Source: Acinetobacter pullicarnis
GTDB lineage: Bacteria; Pseudomonadota; Gammaproteobacteria; Pseudomonadales; Moraxellaceae
Length of the DNA stretch: 64,000 bases
NCBI RefSeq assembly: GCF_006352475.1
Contig: NZ_VCMZ01000001.1
Span: 1,426,001-1,490,000 of the forward strand
Direction: 5' to 3'
The position numbers and the translations under genes were made by a program. The notes beneath the pieces are model-generated. The model saw only the letters and a list, made by a program, of their open reading frames with translations, did not search any database and was not told the origin of the DNA. Below, piece after piece: positions 38,305-47,743 of this stretch. The first letter of the stretch is position 1; each line of letters starts with the position of its first letter.

Positions 38305-38423
38305 TTGCCTAGCGTATTTTTCATCTAGATGGTTTTATCATGGGTAGAATATAAGCCTATGCTTTTCAATTCAATTTCGTTAAATTTAATACATGATCAT
38401 CCATCTAAAAAGTCGGTCTATCC

Positions 38424-39599
38424 ATGCAAACACTTGCTTTTGAATTGAGTAACAGTCAACGCCAATATTTGGGTTTGATGCCTGTAGAACCGCATTGGGA
38501 GTTGGTGGCGCTGGCAGGCAGCTATGTTTATTTTGATGGCGATGTGATTCGTAAAAAGATCAGTATTACACCGAGCAGTTATTATGAATGTGAGTTGAAT
38601 GAAGTCACTGCGGAAAATAGAACCTTACTCATGCCGAAAACTGCGCGAGGAAAACCTAAAAAGTTAAATTACACCGCGACTTTATCGTTTAGCCCATTTG
38701 GGGTTTATTTTAAGTTTTCATCGAGCTATCTCTGCATTGCAAACTATACGACACAAAGCACTTTTTATGATGAGCAACTGCAAGACCAAACATTGGATGA
38801 TTTGCAGGTCTGGTTAGCAGATTGGATCGGTGCATCTACAGCACAAGATTTAATCGAGATTGACGGCTTTAAAGCTGCCAAGCGCAAACATCAAAAAATA
38901 AAGGCAGGTGATTTTTTTGCCTTTAAAATCGGCCGACGAGAATGGGGTTTTGGTCGTATTTTATTGGATATTGGCTTGCTCAGAAAAGATAAAACCTTCA
39001 AGGCAAATAAAAATTATGGCTTAAGTCATTTGATGGGGAAGGCTTTGATCATTAAGGTTTATCGCCATATTCAGTGTGACAAAGCAATCGAGTTGGATCA
39101 GCTTGCAGCAATGCAAAGCATGCCTGCACAAGCGATTATGGACAATCAGTTTTATTATGGCGAGCACCCGATCATTGGGCATTTGCCGCTACAAGATGCC
39201 GATTTGGAAGATCTATTAATTTCTTATCATCCAAGTATTAGCGGGGAGGATAAGGACACCGTTTATTTGCAATATGGTTTGATTTATAAAGAAATGAGCA
39301 AAGCCCAGCATCAGACCTTGATTGATGCTTGGACTGGTAATGCTTTGGTGCACGAGCATCGATATTTTAGAAATGAAGGGATTGGCTTTAGTATTGATCA
39401 TGACAGCAATAGCGATTATTTAAAGCAGACGCGTACTGATGGTGCGGAAGTGGATTTCGCTGAAAGCAGCTTAGCATTACACAGCGATGATCTCAGAGAT
39501 CCAAATTTATATGCAGTGAAAGCCGAAATATTTAAAGCCTTCGGACTTGATGCAGCGTTGAGTTATGCAGAAAATTTAAAGCTTTTTCAGTTGGAATAA
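38424..39599 (+). CDS. Imm26-domain protein, 391 residues
   Basis: The segment around residues 155-290 (KIKAGDFFAFKIGRREWGFGRIL onwards) matches the Immunity protein 26 family pattern, in which a small domain neutralises a polymorphic toxin. The first 150 residues (antiparallel-looking, YVYFDGD, PFGVYFKFSSS) and the last 100 are not recognised. No signal peptide, so it is cytoplasmic. It stands alone with its own promoter region, and no toxin, Rhs, CDI or VgrG gene is beside it, so it is an orphan immunity-like gene or a protein using this fold for another job. Confidence 0.65.
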   Translation: MQTLAFELSNSQRQYLGLMPVEPHWELVALAGSYVYFDGDVIRKKISITPSSYYECELNEVTAENRTLLMPKTARGKPKKLNYTATLSFSPFGVYFKFSSSYLCIANYTTQSTFYDEQLQDQTLDDLQVWLADWIGASTAQDLIEIDGFKAAKRKHQKIKAGDFFAFKIGRREWGFGRILLDIGLLRKDKTFKANKNYGLSHLMGKALIIKVYRHIQCDKAIELDQLAAMQSMPAQAIMDNQFYYGEHPIIGHLPLQDADLEDLLISYHPSISGEDKDTVYLQYGLIYKEMSKAQHQTLIDAWTGNALVHEHRYFRNEGIGFSIDHDSNSDYLKQTRTDGAEVDFAESSLALHSDDLRDPNLYAVKAEIFKAFGLDAALSYAENLKLFQLE

Positions 39600-39607
39600 C
39601 ACTGGGC

Positions 39608-39654
39608 AGAGGAGGCTGACATTCCACTGTAAAGCCATGGAATGCGACTCCTCT
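39608..39654. repeat. hairpin between Imm26-like and AI-2E-type genes
   Basis: Two-part stem: AGAGGAG (39608-39614) with CTCCTCT (39648-39654), and CATTCCA (39620-39626) with TGGAATG (39638-39644), with an internal loop. Without a T-run; it may still act as a terminator between these convergent genes. Confidence 0.5.
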
Positions 39655-39687
39655 TCATGCCAGCAGAGGGTGCGCTTTAAAGTAGAC

Positions 39688-40704
39688 TCAAATCATCTCG
39701 GCTTCTTTAAGTTCAAGTTTTAGATAGGCATAGAAAATGGGGGCAATAATGAGTCCTGCCAAGCCAAAGATGGATTCACAAATCAGCATCGCTAAAAGTA
39801 CTTCCCAAGATTTTGCACGGATTTTGGTGCCAATAATTTTGGCATTAATAAAGTATTCAAGCTTGTGAATAATTACTAAATAACTGAGTGAGGTGACTGC
39901 AACCGCCACAGAGATACTTAAACCAGAGAGGGTGATTAAGGTATTTGAAACCAGATTTCCCATAATCGGGATTAAGCCAAATACAAAGGTTAAAATGGTT
40001 AGTGTTTTGGCAAATGGTAAGTGCACATCGAATAATGGCAAGATCACATGTGCATAAACAATAAATAAAATAGTATTAATGGTCGAGATTTTAACTTGAG
40101 CGAAGACTACATTTTTAAATGAAATAGACAAGTTGTCGATGCGTTGTATCAGTGCACGTAAAAACATTGGCTGACTTTTCGGCTCATGTAGCTGATTTAA
40201 AGAAACCAGAATCCCGATAATCATCCCGATCACCATGGTTGCAAAACTATGTGCTAACTCAGTACCGGTATGTTTTAACGTGGTCATATTTTCTCTTAGA
40301 AAACTGAAGAGATGATCTTTAATTTCAGGCAGACTGTAGGGAATAAAACTTGGAATATACTGTACGATTTCGAGTTGTAGGGTTTGCAGCGCAACATCGA
40401 CACGTTGACCAATCATCGCACCTTTATGGCCTTGTAAATCGACCAGCACAAAGCTGATTAAACTACTAATTGCCAATGCTAAGAATGCCACCACAATAAT
40501 ACTCAGCACAATACTGATACTTATACGTGCACGCAGCCCACCAATATATTTCTCTAAATGATTACCTAAACTACTAATGATTTCATAAATTACAAAACCT
40601 GAGAAAAAACAGGCAAGTAAATGCATGGGAATCAGCAAGATTAAAAAAACTGACATCAATATATAGCTGGCGATGATACTTTGGTGATCATTTAAAATTT
40701 TCAT
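39688..40704 (-). CDS. AI-2E/PerM family membrane transporter
   Basis: 338 residues with about eight membrane helices arranged as in the PerM/YdiK/TqsA superfamily: two N-terminal helices (about 12-40), a third and fourth after a basic loop (GGLRARISISIVLSIIVVAF), a large soluble loop (about 90-150), then a hairpin-rich C-terminal half with FGLIPIMGN and the final GLAGLIIAPIFYAYLKLELKE. The family name comes from E. coli TqsA, linked to autoinducer-2 export; several members are instead sodium(lithium)/proton antiporters, so the substrate is open. Monocistronic; the divergent gene is not adjacent. Confidence 0.85.
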   Translation of the reverse strand: MKILNDHQSIIASYILMSVFLILLIPMHLLACFFSGFVIYEIISSLGNHLEKYIGGLRARISISIVLSIIVVAFLALAISSLISFVLVDLQGHKGAMIGQRVDVALQTLQLEIVQYIPSFIPYSLPEIKDHLFSFLRENMTTLKHTGTELAHSFATMVIGMIIGILVSLNQLHEPKSQPMFLRALIQRIDNLSISFKNVVFAQVKISTINTILFIVYAHVILPLFDVHLPFAKTLTILTFVFGLIPIMGNLVSNTLITLSGLSISVAVAVTSLSYLVIIHKLEYFINAKIIGTKIRAKSWEVLLAMLICESIFGLAGLIIAPIFYAYLKLELKEAEMI

Positions 40705-40911
40705 GCATCGTGATCCCGAATCGCAGAAGGGAGAATAGTCAAAGGTTAATACTTAGTTGCCAACACTATACAAGATGCTTAGGGCTGATTACGATAAAGT
40801 TTTTAATTTTTTAATGCAGCGAATCTTGCCCTTGAAAGGGTGAGTATTGGCATTATAACTTTAGCTTTAAAGGGGGCACTGCAAGAGGTGAGCAAGATAT
40901 GGCCTTAAATC

Positions 40912-41607
40912 TCATTGGACTCGGCTTTTATCAATATGTCGTGCACCTTCTAAAATCATACGGATCATAATCATGGTTTGTTCAGCCACTTCTAAACGCA
41001 TTTTTTTAGGCATATCGATGACGTTTGCACCCATATTAAATACCAGCTGGGTGATGGCTTTAGCAACCAATTCTGGGTGTACCAAATGACTGCGGTTTAA
41101 TTTTTCTAAGCGAATTAAATCGTCTTGTAATTCTTGTTGGAAATAATTGAGTTGTCGATCAACGGCTTGTTTATAAGGAACCGAGCCAGTATAGCCTTCT
41201 CGCAGCAATAAACTTAAGTTTCCTTCATCTGCATCCAATTGTTCAATAAAAACTTCAACAGAACTGCGAATAATACTGTTTTGTTTTGCTGCTTCTATAC
41301 GTGCATGTTGCAAGATCCGACGCAACACAATTCCTGAGCGGTCAATTAATTCGATCGCGAGTTCATCAATATCTTTAAAATGTCGATAAAAACTATTGGG
41401 TGCAATGCCAGCTTCTCTGGCCACTTCTCGCAGACTTAAAGCAGAAATACTTTTTTGTGGGCCGATTAAATTCAGTGCAGCTTGGAATAACTCGTCTTTG
41501 GTAATCGTGGCTTTGCGGCCTACTGTACGTATTGGTTTCCGCTCTTGGATGAGATTAACCTCAAGCGCAGGCGCTTCAATAGGGGTACTGATAGGCTTTG
41601 TATTCAT
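40912..41607 (-). CDS. TetR-family regulator of unsaturated fatty-acid synthesis (FabR/DesT-like)
   Basis: 231 residues. The helix-turn-helix LSLREVAREAGIAPNSFYRHF (about 57-77) is nearly the same as the E. coli FabR motif, and IIRSSVEVF and LLLREG match the FabR/DesT ligand-domain pattern. FabR and DesT repress desaturase or fabB genes according to the acyl-CoA or acyl-ACP pool. Start at 41607 is used because the upstream in-frame residues are hydrophobic translation of the promoter. It is divergent from the reductase-desaturase pair with 141 bases between, which makes this pair the expected target. Confidence 0.85.
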   Translation of the reverse strand: MNTKPISTPIEAPALEVNLIQERKPIRTVGRKATITKDELFQAALNLIGPQKSISALSLREVAREAGIAPNSFYRHFKDIDELAIELIDRSGIVLRRILQHARIEAAKQNSIIRSSVEVFIEQLDADEGNLSLLLREGYTGSVPYKQAVDRQLNYFQQELQDDLIRLEKLNRSHLVHPELVAKAITQLVFNMGANVIDMPKKMRLEVAEQTMIMIRMILEGARHIDKSRVQ

Positions 41608-41687
41608 ATTTTTCGCGAATTTTAAAAGTGCTTTGACAGTATAGCCGTTGCATCTGAAGTTGTGAAATGAATAGATACAATACAAAC

Positions 41688-41707
41688 GTATATACAAATA
41701 TATATAC
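41688..41707. promoter_or_regulatory. possible operator of the TetR regulator
   Basis: Inverted repeat GTATATA-6-TATATAC in the divergent spacer, set in a run of TACAA repeats (41676-41712). It lies between the two genes and near a probable promoter; whether the regulator binds here is inference. Confidence 0.35.
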
Positions 41708-41748
41708 AAGTGTATAATAATTAAAAATCAAGCCAAGGTGCCTCTATT

Positions 41749-42843
41749 ATGCAAGTGCGAGACAACAGCAATAGCCCAAAAACACGTTTGTTTAATACTG
41801 TAATAGATCATCACGCTGCAGATTTCTGGTTGCAGAAGCTCAATCCGCTTTGGTCGACTGGCCAAGCCTTGGGCAAAATCATAAAAAAGCAACAGATCGC
41901 CAACGACATGATCAGCCTAACCATTCAAACCAATCGTCATTTTCGTGCAGGTTTGGCGGGACAACATCATCCAGTCATCATTGAATGTAATGGCAGTCGT
42001 TATGAACGTACTTATAGTTTGACTGCACTCAATCCACAACAGGTGGTGTTAAGCGTTAAAAAAGTAGCGCAGGGTGTGGTTAGTGGTTGGTTGGTTGATC
42101 AAGCACAAGTAGGTGATATTATTGAGTTCGGGCGGCCTTATGGCGATATGAGTTTAAACAATATACAACCGAATTTAGTTTTGTTGGCTGCTGGCAGTGG
42201 GATTACACCAATGTACAGCTTGCTCGAAAGCTTGGCACAACAAAAAGATTTTGAGCATAAAAATGTGCAATTGTTGTATTGGGTTAAAACATCGGCAGAC
42301 AGTGCCTTTCAAGCCTATTTTGAGCAATTGAGCCAAAAACATCCTCAGTTTCAATTTCAAATTTTCTATACCCAAGCAGAAGCAGACGAGTCGGCAATGA
42401 CCGCAGCAGCGTTGCAGCAACGAATTAATCCAGCACATGTGGATCTTGTGGGTGACGTTGCAAATAGCAGTGTTTATGCCTGTGGCCCATCGGGCTTTGT
42501 TGCCAAGGTGGAAGCACTATTTGCACAGAGTCCCGATCTTAAAACGGAAGCCTTTAGTCTCAGTCCAATGGCCAATGATGCCACTGGGACGGTCAGCATT
42601 ACCTTGAGCAAATCCCAAAAGACCGTGACTATTGCTAAAGGCCAATCGATTTTAGAAGGCTTGGAACAACAAAATATTCGACCCACTTATGGCTGTCGCA
42701 TGGGGATTTGCAATAAATGCGTTTGCCCTAAAGCACAAGGCGCCACCAAAAATTTAGTCAACGGCAGTGAAAATACTGAACCAGGCAACTTACTTAAGCT
42801 CTGCGTCAATTCTGCCCAAACCGACCTTATTATTGATCTTTAA
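41749..42843 (+). CDS. ferredoxin reductase with C-terminal 2Fe-2S domain (desaturase partner)
   Basis: 364 residues. FAD-binding RTYSLTAL (87-94), NAD(P)H-binding GSGITPMYSLL (149-159) and the ACGPSG stretch (244-249) form the reductase. The C-terminal plant-type ferredoxin domain carries Cys316, Cys321, Cys324 and Cys352 for the 2Fe-2S cluster. The order FAD-NAD-ferredoxin matches Pseudomonas DesC, which feeds electrons to the DesB acyl-CoA desaturase. It starts 40 bases after a divergent AT-rich promoter and is followed 14 bases later by the desaturase, so they form an operon. Confidence 0.9.
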   Translation: MQVRDNSNSPKTRLFNTVIDHHAADFWLQKLNPLWSTGQALGKIIKKQQIANDMISLTIQTNRHFRAGLAGQHHPVIIECNGSRYERTYSLTALNPQQVVLSVKKVAQGVVSGWLVDQAQVGDIIEFGRPYGDMSLNNIQPNLVLLAAGSGITPMYSLLESLAQQKDFEHKNVQLLYWVKTSADSAFQAYFEQLSQKHPQFQFQIFYTQAEADESAMTAAALQQRINPAHVDLVGDVANSSVYACGPSGFVAKVEALFAQSPDLKTEAFSLSPMANDATGTVSITLSKSQKTVTIAKGQSILEGLEQQNIRPTYGCRMGICNKCVCPKAQGATKNLVNGSENTEPGNLLKLCVNSAQTDLIIDL

Positions 42844-42857
42844 GCGAGTTCCTCTTT

Positions 42858-43952
42858 ATGAATATGCCAGCTAAATTGCAATATTTTAAAAATGCTAAAA
42901 ATCGTGAACTGAACAATGCAGAATTGGCTGCACTTGCAGAAGAACTCGATGCAATCAAACAAGAAGTGTTGGATGATATTGGTGAACAAGATGCCAAATA
43001 CATTAAAAAAGTCTATGCCACTGTTCGTTATAGCGGTGCATTAGGTCGCGCCTGTTTATTTGCGGGTTGGTTCCCACCGGCATGGATCTTGGGCACAGGC
43101 TTATTGGGCTTTTCAAAAATCTTGGAAAATATGGAACTGGGTCATAATGTCATGCACGGTCAATATGACTGGATGAATGATCCACGTTTTAATGGTCCAA
43201 ACTATGAATGGGACATTGTTGGTACTGCAGACAATTGGCGCCAGACCCATAATTATAAGCACCATACCTATACCAATATTAAAGGGATGGATGATGATAT
43301 CGGCTATGGTCTCGTGCGTTTGTTCCCCGAACAACGTTGGAAAGCAGGCTATTTATTACAACCGCTGTATAGCATTCCATTTTGCTTATTGTTCCAATGG
43401 GGTGTCGCGATTCAAAATCTAGAAATTGGTAAGGTACTGTTTGGCAAAAAAACTGCAAAACAGCTCTATCAAGAATGGAAGCCAACAGAAAAGAAAGTGG
43501 GACAGAAACTGTTTAAAGATTATGTGTTTTTCCCATTGATTGCAGGTCCAGCCGCACTTCCAGTGTTTACTGGCAATTTAGTTGCCAATGGTATTCGTAA
43601 TGTTTGGACTTTTAGTATTATTTTCTGTGGTCATTTCACCAAAGATGTTGAGGTTTTTCCTAAAACCGTTTTGAAAAATGAAAGCCGTGGGCATTGGTAT
43701 ATGCGTCAAATTCGGGGTTCATCGAACTTAACTGGTTCTGAGGCATTCCATATTTTGACAGGACATTTAAGCCATCAAATTGAGCATCATTTATATCCAG
43801 ATATCCCAGCACGTCGTTATCGTAAAATGGCACCTAAAGTTGAAGCGGTATGTAAGAAATACGGCCTAAATTATAATAATGCCAGCTTGTTTAAACAGTA
43901 CGGGCAAGTGCTCGGCCGTATTGTCAAATATGCCTTCCCTTTTAAAAAATAA
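42858..43952 (+). CDS. membrane fatty-acid (acyl-CoA) desaturase
   Basis: 364 residues with the three histidine boxes of the di-iron membrane desaturases: HNVMH (His96, His100), HNYKHH (His131, 135, 136) and HQIEHH (His306, 310, 311). Several membrane segments lie between about 55-90 and 160-260. Together with the adjacent ferredoxin reductase and the FabR/DesT-like regulator this forms the DesT-DesC-DesB type system for oxygen-dependent unsaturation of acyl chains (delta-9 in Pseudomonas). GAGTTCC lies upstream of the ATG. A terminator follows at 44016. Confidence 0.92.
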   Translation: MNMPAKLQYFKNAKNRELNNAELAALAEELDAIKQEVLDDIGEQDAKYIKKVYATVRYSGALGRACLFAGWFPPAWILGTGLLGFSKILENMELGHNVMHGQYDWMNDPRFNGPNYEWDIVGTADNWRQTHNYKHHTYTNIKGMDDDIGYGLVRLFPEQRWKAGYLLQPLYSIPFCLLFQWGVAIQNLEIGKVLFGKKTAKQLYQEWKPTEKKVGQKLFKDYVFFPLIAGPAALPVFTGNLVANGIRNVWTFSIIFCGHFTKDVEVFPKTVLKNESRGHWYMRQIRGSSNLTGSEAFHILTGHLSHQIEHHLYPDIPARRYRKMAPKVEAVCKKYGLNYNNASLFKQYGQVLGRIVKYAFPFKK

Positions 43953-44015
43953 ATCCAATCTATTCGTTCTAAGCTAGGGGCTACCAGGCAGAGAACGAAT
44001 GAGTATTTTGATTAT

Positions 44016-44053
44016 AAAAAACCATGCAATGGTAACATTGTCATGGTTTTTTA
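44016..44053 (+). terminator. Rho-independent terminator after the desaturase
   Basis: Stem of AAAAACCATG with CATGGTTTTT plus an inner CAATG/CATTG pair, ending in six T. Confidence 0.85.
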
Positions 44054-44150
44054 TATTTTAGCGCTTTTGTTTTAGCGCGTGCTTTTTTACTGGGCACATA
44101 GCAAAATCATTTAAGATTGGTTAGATTATTCATAATGAAGACGTCGAAGC

Positions 44151-44840
44151 ATGCGTATGAAAAGCACATTACAACAAAATATAGAAAATACAGCCAACAA
44201 GCGTATTGTGAGCCAAACATTAGCTCAGATCGAACATTGGCTGCGACAACATGCCCCCAATCTTGCAGCAGATTCACTTCAACCTGGGGTAACCGCCCAG
44301 CAGCTTTTAAATCTTGAAAACCGCATTGCAAAACCATTACCAGATGCATTTAAAGCTCTTTATCTATGGCATAACGGACTGAGTGATCAAGACAATTGTG
44401 GCAGTCTATTTTATGCCATGGATTTTTTTTGCATTGAACAGATTGAAGAGCTGTATATAAAAAAGTCAGATATGGTTGATGCGTTGGTGGGGCTTAAACG
44501 CGCACAATCAGGCATTGATGCACACAATGCTTTCAATTCAAATTGGATTAAATTTGTTGGAGATGGTGCAGCAGCAGGTTTGTATCTCGATTTAGCACCG
44601 ACGGCACAGGGGCAATATGGTCAAATTATTTTTATTGATGAACAAGATGAAATCGCATGGATTGTGGCAGATTCTGTACAGCAATTGATTGAGGGGTTTT
44701 ATGCGGATTTACAGCAGGGCTGTTATCAATTAGATGAAGATGCTTTAGAGGATGGGCATGAGTTTTTGCAATGTGATGACAGCATCGACTTAATCAACTG
44801 GCAATATAGCCAACGTTGGAAAAATCGGTTTAAGGCATAG
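44151..44840 (+). CDS. SMI1/KNR4 family protein
   Basis: 229 residues. The SMI1/KNR4 core runs from about 48 to 190: LLNLENRIAKPLPDAFKALYLWHNG (the helix before the conserved tryptophan/histidine), WIKFVGDGAAAGLYLDLAP, and IIFIDEQDEIAWIVADS. In bacteria this fold is typical of immunity proteins against polymorphic toxins, but the protein is also found as lone genes. No toxin is next to it. No signal peptide. It sits between the desaturase terminator and a cluster of hairpin repeats. A second start, Met3, is possible. Confidence 0.75.
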   Translation: MRMKSTLQQNIENTANKRIVSQTLAQIEHWLRQHAPNLAADSLQPGVTAQQLLNLENRIAKPLPDAFKALYLWHNGLSDQDNCGSLFYAMDFFCIEQIEELYIKKSDMVDALVGLKRAQSGIDAHNAFNSNWIKFVGDGAAAGLYLDLAPTAQGQYGQIIFIDEQDEIAWIVADSVQQLIEGFYADLQQGCYQLDEDALEDGHEFLQCDDSIDLINWQYSQRWKNRFKA

Positions 44841-44844
44841 GGAA

Positions 44845-45178
44845 AAATACCTTCTCCCGTTGGCATAGGTATCTACACAAATATTTAAGAAATGTATTTA
44901 GTCGAGATATGTAATCTATTTGAGCTTAATACACGATATTTAAGTCCTGTTTAGATTTGGAATTTAGAGCTGAGTGCAAATTTCATTGTATTTCAGAAAT
45001 ACCTAATCTCCCCTAACCCCTCTTTTCCAAAGAGGGGGACTTTTTGGGGAATTCAAAGCCTAGTATATGCTACACAACGCTCCTTCCTTAGAAAAAGGAA
45101 GGTTGGGATGGATTGCTTTGAATCGTAATCCATATATCAAAAGATGTGTAAATACCTTCTCCCGTTGGGGGAGAAGGT
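44845..45178. repeat. cluster of small structured repeats
   Basis: Region of 353 bases without a gene. It holds a 19-base direct repeat (44845-44863 and 45150-45168, shared core ACCTTCTCCCGTTGG), the second copy forming a hairpin with GGGAGAAGGT (45153-45178). Two further hairpins lie at 45017-45037 (CCCCTCTT/AAGAGGGG, then T-run) and 45082-45102 (CCTTCCTT/AAGGAAGG). All have pyrimidine-rich left arms and the last two are followed by GGTTGGGA. This looks like a cluster of small interspersed elements; one at 45017 could also be a terminator. Confidence 0.6.
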
Positions 45179-45193
45179 TGGGAAGAGGAGGGC

Positions 45194-45898
45194 TTATTTA
45201 AATTGAATGCTTCCTTCAGCATTCACCGTGATTTTACTTTCTCCAGCAGCAACGTCTTGCGCCATACCACCTGCACTATCAGCGGAAGAGAATTTAGCGC
45301 GTTGCATCATCATCACTGGCTGTGCATACGAGCGATTGGTATTGATATTAAGCGTCACCAAGTTATATGAAGGCTTGTTCCACGCTTGGCTTAAGAGTTG
45401 CGCGCGTTGCTGGAAGTTCTTTGACGCTTCCGTGATCAGTTCATTTTCTACTTTATTGCGCTGTTCATCTGACACACTAAAGTTAATGGATTGGGTTTGG
45501 AAATTTTGTTGTAGTTCACTAATCAGCTGACTTGCTGCTTTAAAGTCTTTACTTTCAATGTTTACTTCAGCACGACCACGCCATTCTTTTAATTTGCGAT
45601 TGTCATTGTCATACACTGGATAGGTATTTTGTGAGCCTGTTTTGACTTTAACTTGCGGATATTTTTTCCCAAGGGTCATGGCTTGATTCATTAATTGATT
45701 GATTTCTGCGGCGAGTTCCGCAGGTTGTTTGTTATTTTTTTCAATAAAAAGCACAGCATGCATTTCATCATTGGAAACTTGGCGAGTGGCTTCTGCTTGG
45801 ATATTGGCAAGATTGTAGTTGAGCGTCTCAGTATTCGCGAAAGTGGTATGGGCAAGGCTGCTACCAATCAGTAGAGCTGAAAGTGCAAGTAGACGCAT
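45194..45898 (-). CDS. SIMPL-domain (DUF541) periplasmic protein
   Basis: 234 residues with a signal peptide (about 1-21, ending TTFA). The SIMPL/DUF541 domain follows, with the family's alternating strand pattern (LNYNLANIQAEATRQVSNDEMHAVLFIE, then WRGRAEVNIES). Members such as E. coli YggE are periplasmic and linked to oxidative stress; the role is not settled. The last 40 residues end in a conserved-looking strand ITVNAEGSIQF. Its 3' end lies next to the hairpin-repeat cluster, which probably contains its terminator. Monocistronic. Confidence 0.85.
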   Translation of the reverse strand: MRLLALSALLIGSSLAHTTFANTETLNYNLANIQAEATRQVSNDEMHAVLFIEKNNKQPAELAAEINQLMNQAMTLGKKYPQVKVKTGSQNTYPVYDNDNRKLKEWRGRAEVNIESKDFKAASQLISELQQNFQTQSINFSVSDEQRNKVENELITEASKNFQQRAQLLSQAWNKPSYNLVTLNINTNRSYAQPVMMMQRAKFSSADSAGGMAQDVAAGESKITVNAEGSIQFK

Positions 45899-46368
45899 GA
45901 TGTTATCCTTAGTATTTGAAAGTAGACGGAATAATGCTAATCATAACTTATAAAGAACTGATGCAGCTATTGTGGTAAGTTTGTAGCATTGTTCAAAATA
46001 TTTTAGATACAGGTATTTGTAAATAGTTATTTGTTATCAATTGCTTGTTAACTAAGTTTAGAATTATATCGGATGAATAAAAACTTAAAAAAGCAGGCAA
46101 TTGAAAATGAGGGTTTTCTTTGTGTTGTCACATAGTATGATGATAATTAGGTTATTGTGATAGGTCAGTGTTTTTTCCAATTAAAATAATGGTTAATAAC
46201 TGCATTAAGCATATATATTTTACTGGAAAAAACGGTATTATCGCGCTCCTATCTATTGGGATCTCTTTATACAGCGTATCTCATTAGTTTTATATAAAGC
46301 ACCGAGTCAACAGACCACAAGTCACCCGACTTATTTCTATCAACCCATATCAGAGATGGTAATTCGAT
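45899..46368. other. 470-base region upstream of dat
   Basis: Divergent spacer between the SIMPL gene and the dat-ddc operon. No coding frame. It must hold the promoters of both. The stretch near 46137-46160 (TGATAATTAGGTTATTGTGA) is only loosely like a Fur site and was not accepted as one. Confidence 0.4.
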
Positions 46369-47742
46369 ATGAGCGTTACTTCTGTAAACCCTGCCTCCAA
46401 TTCTACTAACGAATATTATTTGACTCGCCAAAGTCAGATGGAATCAAATGTTCGTAGTTATCCACGTAAATTACCGTTAGCGATAGCGAAAGCAAAAGGC
46501 TGCTGGGTTACCGATGTTGAGGGTACAGCGTACCTCGATTGTTTAGCTGGGGCAGGAACTTTGGCTTTAGGCCATAATCATCCTGCGGTCGTTCAAAGTA
46601 TTCAAGACACACTTGCAAGTGGTCTTCCTTTACATACTTTAGATTTAACAACACCTTTGAAGGATGCTTTTAGCGAAGCATTATTGGCGTATTTGCCAGG
46701 TGGTCAAGCAGCCTATTGCTTGCAGTTTTGTGGTCCATCTGGTGCAGATGCCACTGAAGCTGCGGTGAAGCTTGCAAAAACTTATACAGGTCGTTCTTCT
46801 GTGATTAGCTTCTCCGGTGGCTATCATGGTATGACTCACGGTGCTTTGGCAATGACGGGTAACCTCAGTGCTAAAAATGCAGTGAATAATCTTATGCCAG
46901 GCGTGCAGTTTATGCCGTATCCGCATGAATACCGTTGCCCACTCGGCATCGGTGGTGAAGCGGGTGTAGATGCACTGACTTATTATTTTGAACAATTCAT
47001 TGAAGATGTCGAAAGCGGTGTAACTAAGCCTGCTGCGGTTATTCTTGAAGCCATTCAAGGTGAAGGTGGTGTGGTTAGTGCACCGACCAAATGGTTGAAG
47101 AAAATCCGTGAAGTGACGGAAAAACACAACATCGTACTTATTCTTGATGAAGTTCAAGCGGGTATTGCACGTTCAGGTAAAATGTTTGCCTATGAACATG
47201 CTGGTATTGAGCCTGATGTTGTGGTGATGTCTAAAGCCTTAGGTGGTAGCTTACCGCTTGCAGTGCTTGGTATTAAACGTAAATTTGATGCTTGGCAGCC
47301 TGCGGGTCACACCGGAACCTTCCGTGGTAACCAATTGGCGATGGCAACGGGTTTAGCGACGCTCAACATTATCCGCGAGCAAAAGTTAGCTGAAAATGCA
47401 CAACAACGCGGTGATTTCTTGCAAGCTGAATTGAAAAATCTTGCCAAAGACTTGCCATGTATTGGCAACGTTCGCGGTCGTGGTTTGATGATTGGCGTGG
47501 AAATTGTGGATGAACGTCAACAGCCGAATCATTTGGGTGCTTATCCTGCCGATTCACAATTGGCTGCTGCTATTCAAACCGCTTGCTTTGACAATCAGTT
47601 GTTGCTTGAAAAAGGTGGTCGTAACGGTACAGTAATTCGTTTACTTTGCCCGCTCATTATCACTCAAGAAGAGTGTGCTGAAGTGATCGTGCGCTTTAAG
47701 AAAGCCGTTGCTGAAGCATTAGTCGCAGTTCGAGGCGCGTAA
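46369..47742 (+). CDS. dat: diaminobutyrate--2-oxoglutarate aminotransferase
   Basis: 457-residue class III PLP aminotransferase. PLP lysine is Lys289 in [10 protein letters not shown], with Asp260 (LILDEVQAG) against the pyridine nitrogen. [15 protein letters not shown] and the N-terminal [24 protein letters not shown] match Acinetobacter Dat, which makes L-2,4-diaminobutyrate from aspartate semialdehyde with glutamate as amino donor. The next gene (ddc) begins one base after its stop, so the pair is translationally linked. Confidence 0.95.
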   Translation: MSVTSVNPASNSTNEYYLTRQSQMESNVRSYPRKLPLAIAKAKGCWVTDVEGTAYLDCLAGAGTLALGHNHPAVVQSIQDTLASGLPLHTLDLTTPLKDAFSEALLAYLPGGQAAYCLQFCGPSGADATEAAVKLAKTYTGRSSVISFSGGYHGMTHGALAMTGNLSAKNAVNNLMPGVQFMPYPHEYRCPLGIGGEAGVDALTYYFEQFIEDVESGVTKPAAVILEAIQGEGGVVSAPTKWLKKIREVTEKHNIVLILDEVQAGIARSGKMFAYEHAGIEPDVVVMSKALGGSLPLAVLGIKRKFDAWQPAGHTGTFRGNQLAMATGLATLNIIREQKLAENAQQRGDFLQAELKNLAKDLPCIGNVRGRGLMIGVEIVDERQQPNHLGAYPADSQLAAAIQTACFDNQLLLEKGGRNGTVIRLLCPLIITQEECAEVIVRFKKAVAEALVAVRGA

Positions 47743-47743
47743 T

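Noticed and set aside
46137..46160. Fur box before dat
   Set aside because: Only a loose match to the GATAAT-type repeat; not enough to call iron control.
46681..47157. Open frame antisense to dat
   Set aside because: Fully inside dat, which has intact PLP motifs; composition is that of a reverse reading.
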